From: Hypsibius dujardini
Taxonomy: Eukaryota; Tardigrada; Eutardigrada; Parachela; Hypsibiidae
Direction: 5' to 3'
NCBI GenBank assembly: GCA_001579985.1
Contig: LRSR01010014.1
Span: 1 to 20,001, forward strand
DNA: 20,001 nt
Position 1 is the first letter of the stretch. The number at the start of each line of letters is the position of its first letter. The translations under genes were made by a program, and so were the position numbers. This document shows positions 17,254-20,001 of the stretch, piece after piece. The notes beneath the pieces are model-generated. The model saw only the letters and a program-made list of their open reading frames with translations, ran no database searches and was not told where the DNA came from.

Positions 17254-20001
17254 ATGATGCTGATCAGGTGGTAGAATAGAAGTCTGCGGACTGGAGGAGC
17301 GAGAGGCCGTGGGGTGGTCTGGTTGATTGATTGATTTGATTAAGTTTTCTTGCGTCAATTGCATTTACATTTACATGGACGCCTCTCCAGTCATTCCACG
17401 GTATGTCCGGCGTTTACCTTATTTCTGACCCTGCATTTACGTGCTTATTGTGTGTTAATTTTTTAGAAAATCATTCGAACGAGGCGGTAGTCCCAATAGC
17501 ATTCCTAACATCGTCGTGGACCATCATAATGATGCCGTGTCAAAGACTCCTCCTCCGCCTCCTTCAAGCAGTGCCAATGTCAGCAGCAGCATCGGTGATC
17601 TCACCCAAGCCAATACCGACTCTAAAATCGAATCACCACTTGAAGTACGAGAAAAGAGTCCCAGTTCTTCTACCTCTTCGGAAGAGCAGGTGACAACGAC
17701 GACAAGGACTACCGGAAATGGATCGCCTCGCTCTTCTATCTCGGTGAGCACCAACAGCAACAGCAGTAGCACTCCTCAGCCTCAGCAGGAACAAGAGTCG
17801 CAAAGCGGACAGACTAACACCGGTTCTGCCAGTCGTGAATGCAGTGTGGAGCGCCGGTCTTTATCAGGCTCGGATAGCGGGTACCTCGTGACACCCAACA
17901 AGAATTCCCATCAATCCTCGCGGGATGATTCCACACTTTCCTTGGGCTCCTCAACGAGGGGCAGTGCGGATGATGTGACTTGTGTGCCTGCATTGCCACG
18001 TAGTCGGACGGCCTCCTTTTCCAATATTAGCGGTGGTTCAGGTGGTGCGGCGTCCATCACACCGTCCGGGAAAGAATCGAAGAAGAAGTCGCCGGCGATG
18101 ATGAACACTCTCGCTCCCAACAACCGGCACAACTCGGACGCTTCCATTGAGGATCGACAGTCGGTCGCATCCTCTACAGGGAAAAGTGGGGGAAAGGGTT
18201 CGGATAAGAAGCGACAGCGGTGGTATCAGGTAAGAAAGGAAGCATCTTATTCGGGGCCTGTTGATTGATTGCTTTCATTTGCAGTCATTGTATCCATCCT
18301 ATAAACAACGCAGCGAGGAGTTCAAGAAGCTCTTTCCCGCCGTGGCGGAAAACGAACGACTGCTTATCGGTATGTTTATCGTCAGGTATTCATGTGGCAT
18401 TGACAGGAGCAATTGCTTTGCTTGCAGACTATTCCTGCGCTTTGCAACGTGATATTCTGGTGCAGGTGAGTGGTGGATTTTATTTGTACTTTCACCAGTT
18501 ATCCCAGCTTCCATCACTGATCATTTCTCTTAGGGACGGTTCTACATTTCCCAGTACCACATATGTTTCTACGCCAAGATAATAGCATGGGAAACTAATG
18601 TAGGTGCCCTCTTGTTGCCACAGAATGTGGAGAAGGTGAGCTGAACAGCTAAGAATTGATTGATTTCTGGATCATCTTTAGATTTGCACGCCCTGGAAAT
18701 CCGTCATCTCTCTGTCCAAAGAACGAACTGCCAAGATAATTCCCAATGCTCTCAGCTATAGCACCACCGATCATGAGCAGTACTATTTCACGTCCTTCGG
18801 TCAGAGGGACAAGACCTTTACCAATTTATACCGCATCTGGCAAGGTGCTGTTAAAGATCAGGTACGAAAAAAGTCTCTGGTTCAGTGATTGTTTCGTTTT
18901 TCTTCCTCGGGCCTAACTGAGGATGGATATTTCAGCCGATGTCGACGCAGGAGATGTGGTCCTTTGTCCACTATCAATACGTAAGCTCTGCTCATTAACG
19001 CCATTTGTCAATACCAAACAATACGTATAAAAAGATCTGCTTCACAGGGAGATGATTTGGGTTTGAGTAGTGACGATGACGACTATATACAGCCAGCTTA
19101 TCTGCGCTCATATCCGGAGGTGTTGGCAGCTGTCACTGGGACGACAGAGGAAGATGACAATCGCACCGCAGATGATCTCCCCCACCAAGGGGATGACGTC
19201 GATTCATCAGCGGTGCACAATGTGGCGGGAGCGTCGGATTTACCCTCGACCAATCAAGTCGGCGATGGCGCTGACGGCGTAAGTGTCAGCTCAAGCAGCG
19301 GATCAGATCAAGGAGACGAAGCCGTTTACATTCCAGCACCCCCAGTCAATGGGCAGACCTTTATCGGTAAATTCGCTTTACTCATAGAGTTTCGTTGGTG
19401 CATTCATTCTACAGGCTTTCATTTTGTTTTTTGCAGACCACGAATTCCGCATTCCTTTTGACCAGCTATTTTTGACCATGTTTTCCGAATCCAAGCTGCT
19501 TAAGGTATTATATTGGATCCGTTTCATTTGACCTTGGATCGATTGGCCTGGTGGCAAAGAGGAAAACTTCTATTTGGCAGGATATGTTTGTTCGGCGGAA
19601 GTTTTTGGAAACAGCTTTCGGACAATGGACGTTGGATCCCACAACAGATTGTCAAGTGCGACATGTTAAGGTATATTTGCTTTTAAATAAAAGTCGTCAT
19701 GGTTAGGGCCGACAAACTTACAAGGTTTTTGTTGCAGTATTGTATCTCACTTGGGCCGAAGACTATACGAACTGAAGAGAGACAGGTTCGTAGTTTGATT
19801 TTTCCTCACAGGTTAACTTGATCAGTTTGGGTCGACTTTTTGCAGACCTTACTGAAAGAATCAGTGACGGGAAAGCTTCATCTCGTCGACTCAGTCGCTC
19901 AAAACCACGGCGCCCCTTACAGCGACAGTTTTTCAGTTGTGACTCATTATGTGCTCCACAAAATCGGACCGACCAACACACGCGTCCGTGTGGCCACAGA
20001 A
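17254..20001 (+). CDS. GRAMD1/Aster-type GRAM-VASt sterol transfer protein, 3' partial
   Basis: Exons: 17254-17267, 17467-18229, 18285-18369, 18428-18465, 18534-18599, 18682-18861, 18936-18980, 19048-19366, 19437-19504, 19581-19670, 19738-19785, 19846-20001 (open at the edge). All are GT..AG and all phases agree; at least 624 residues. Residues 6-259 are Ser/Thr/Gln-rich and probably disordered. The GRAM domain begins at Y-K-Q-R-S-E-E-F-K-K-L-F and continues through D-Y-S-C-A-L-Q-R-D-I-L-V-Q-G-R-F-Y, K-E-R-T-A-K-I-I-P-N-A and F-T-S-F-G-Q-R-D (about 263-380). An acidic linker follows, then the VASt/Aster domain from about 504 (P-F-D-Q-L-F, T-L-L-K-E-S). The family (known) anchors in the ER through a C-terminal transmembrane helix, binds anionic lipid and cholesterol at the plasma membrane through GRAM, and moves sterol to the ER. 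That anchor lies outside the window. The start is uncertain: ATG 17254 fits a spliced 5' UTR; ATG 17179 is in frame if exon 1 is longer. Confidence 0.88.
18600..18681 (+). other. GRAM-domain intron with two in-frame donors
   Basis: The donor GTAGGT at 18600 and a second donor GTGAGC at 18636 can both join to the acceptor ATCTTTAG ending at 18681, and both leave phase 0. Use of the first aligns W-E-T-N directly to the next strand, as in the family. Use of the second adds 12 residues in a loop of the GRAM domain. Confidence 0.55.

Noticed and set aside
17403-17693. Plus-strand ATG frame overlapping the GRAMD1-like gene
   Set aside because: It crosses the intron end at 17466 and uses another frame from the Ser-rich exon that continues into the GRAM domain.
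18600-18623. A 24-nt stretch with GT..AG ends (GTAGGT...CACAG) resembling a micro-intron in the GRAM domain
   Set aside because: It is far below workable intron size, and using donor 18600 with the acceptor at 18681 restores family spacing without it.

Overview
The window is invertebrate nuclear DNA. The gene at its right end has short GT..AG introns (55-82 bp, one of 147 bp and one of 199 bp), metazoan-type promoter motifs lie upstream of it, and most of the rest is decayed eukaryotic transposons: Ty3/gypsy-like LTR elements, non-LTR LINEs, Tc1/mariner elements and miniature inverted-repeat elements. Arthropod or tardigrade-like ecdysozoans would fit, but the sequence alone does not settle the phylum. 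I see no bacterial operon, CRISPR array, rRNA or canonical tRNA.

Layout. 1-444 is the 5' part of a gag gene of an LTR element on the minus strand, with a likely primer-binding site and LTR edge near 731-750. 900-2220 holds nothing I can name. 2415-2540 (minus) is a weak candidate exon. 3235-4622 (minus) is a multi-exon gene of unknown family whose splice phases agree; one intron carries a palindromic Tc1-type MITE (3822-4029). 4848-9213 (minus) is a degenerate Ty3/gypsy-like element with gag, protease, the RT tail with RNase H, and integrase recognisable, but no RT palm.

9535-11046 holds three TA-flanked inverted-repeat elements in a row, the last two sharing one TA. 11724-15126 (plus) is a dead LINE with a large internal deletion; its ORF2 is split by a 1,345-bp mariner (13083-14427) with clear TIRs and TA target duplication. 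15568-15900 is a 333-bp element flanked by TTA, built of two interleaved inverted repeats. 16097-16174 is a 40-bp tandem duplication, followed by a second LINE fragment (about 16196-16470).

From about 16650 the host gene begins: an ETS/CRE/CCAAT-type promoter, then a gene of at least 12 exons (17228 onward, running off the right edge) encoding a GRAMD1/Aster-type protein (Ser-rich N-terminus, GRAM domain, start of the VASt domain), expected to move sterols between plasma membrane and ER.

The plausibly functional units are the GRAMD1-like gene and perhaps the minus-strand unknown gene. The rest records nested transposition, which gives relative ages: LINE before mariner, for example. I did not find a convincing new biochemical system. 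The most notable structures are the interleaved inverted repeat, the shared-TA element cluster and the in-frame alternative donor inside the GRAM domain.
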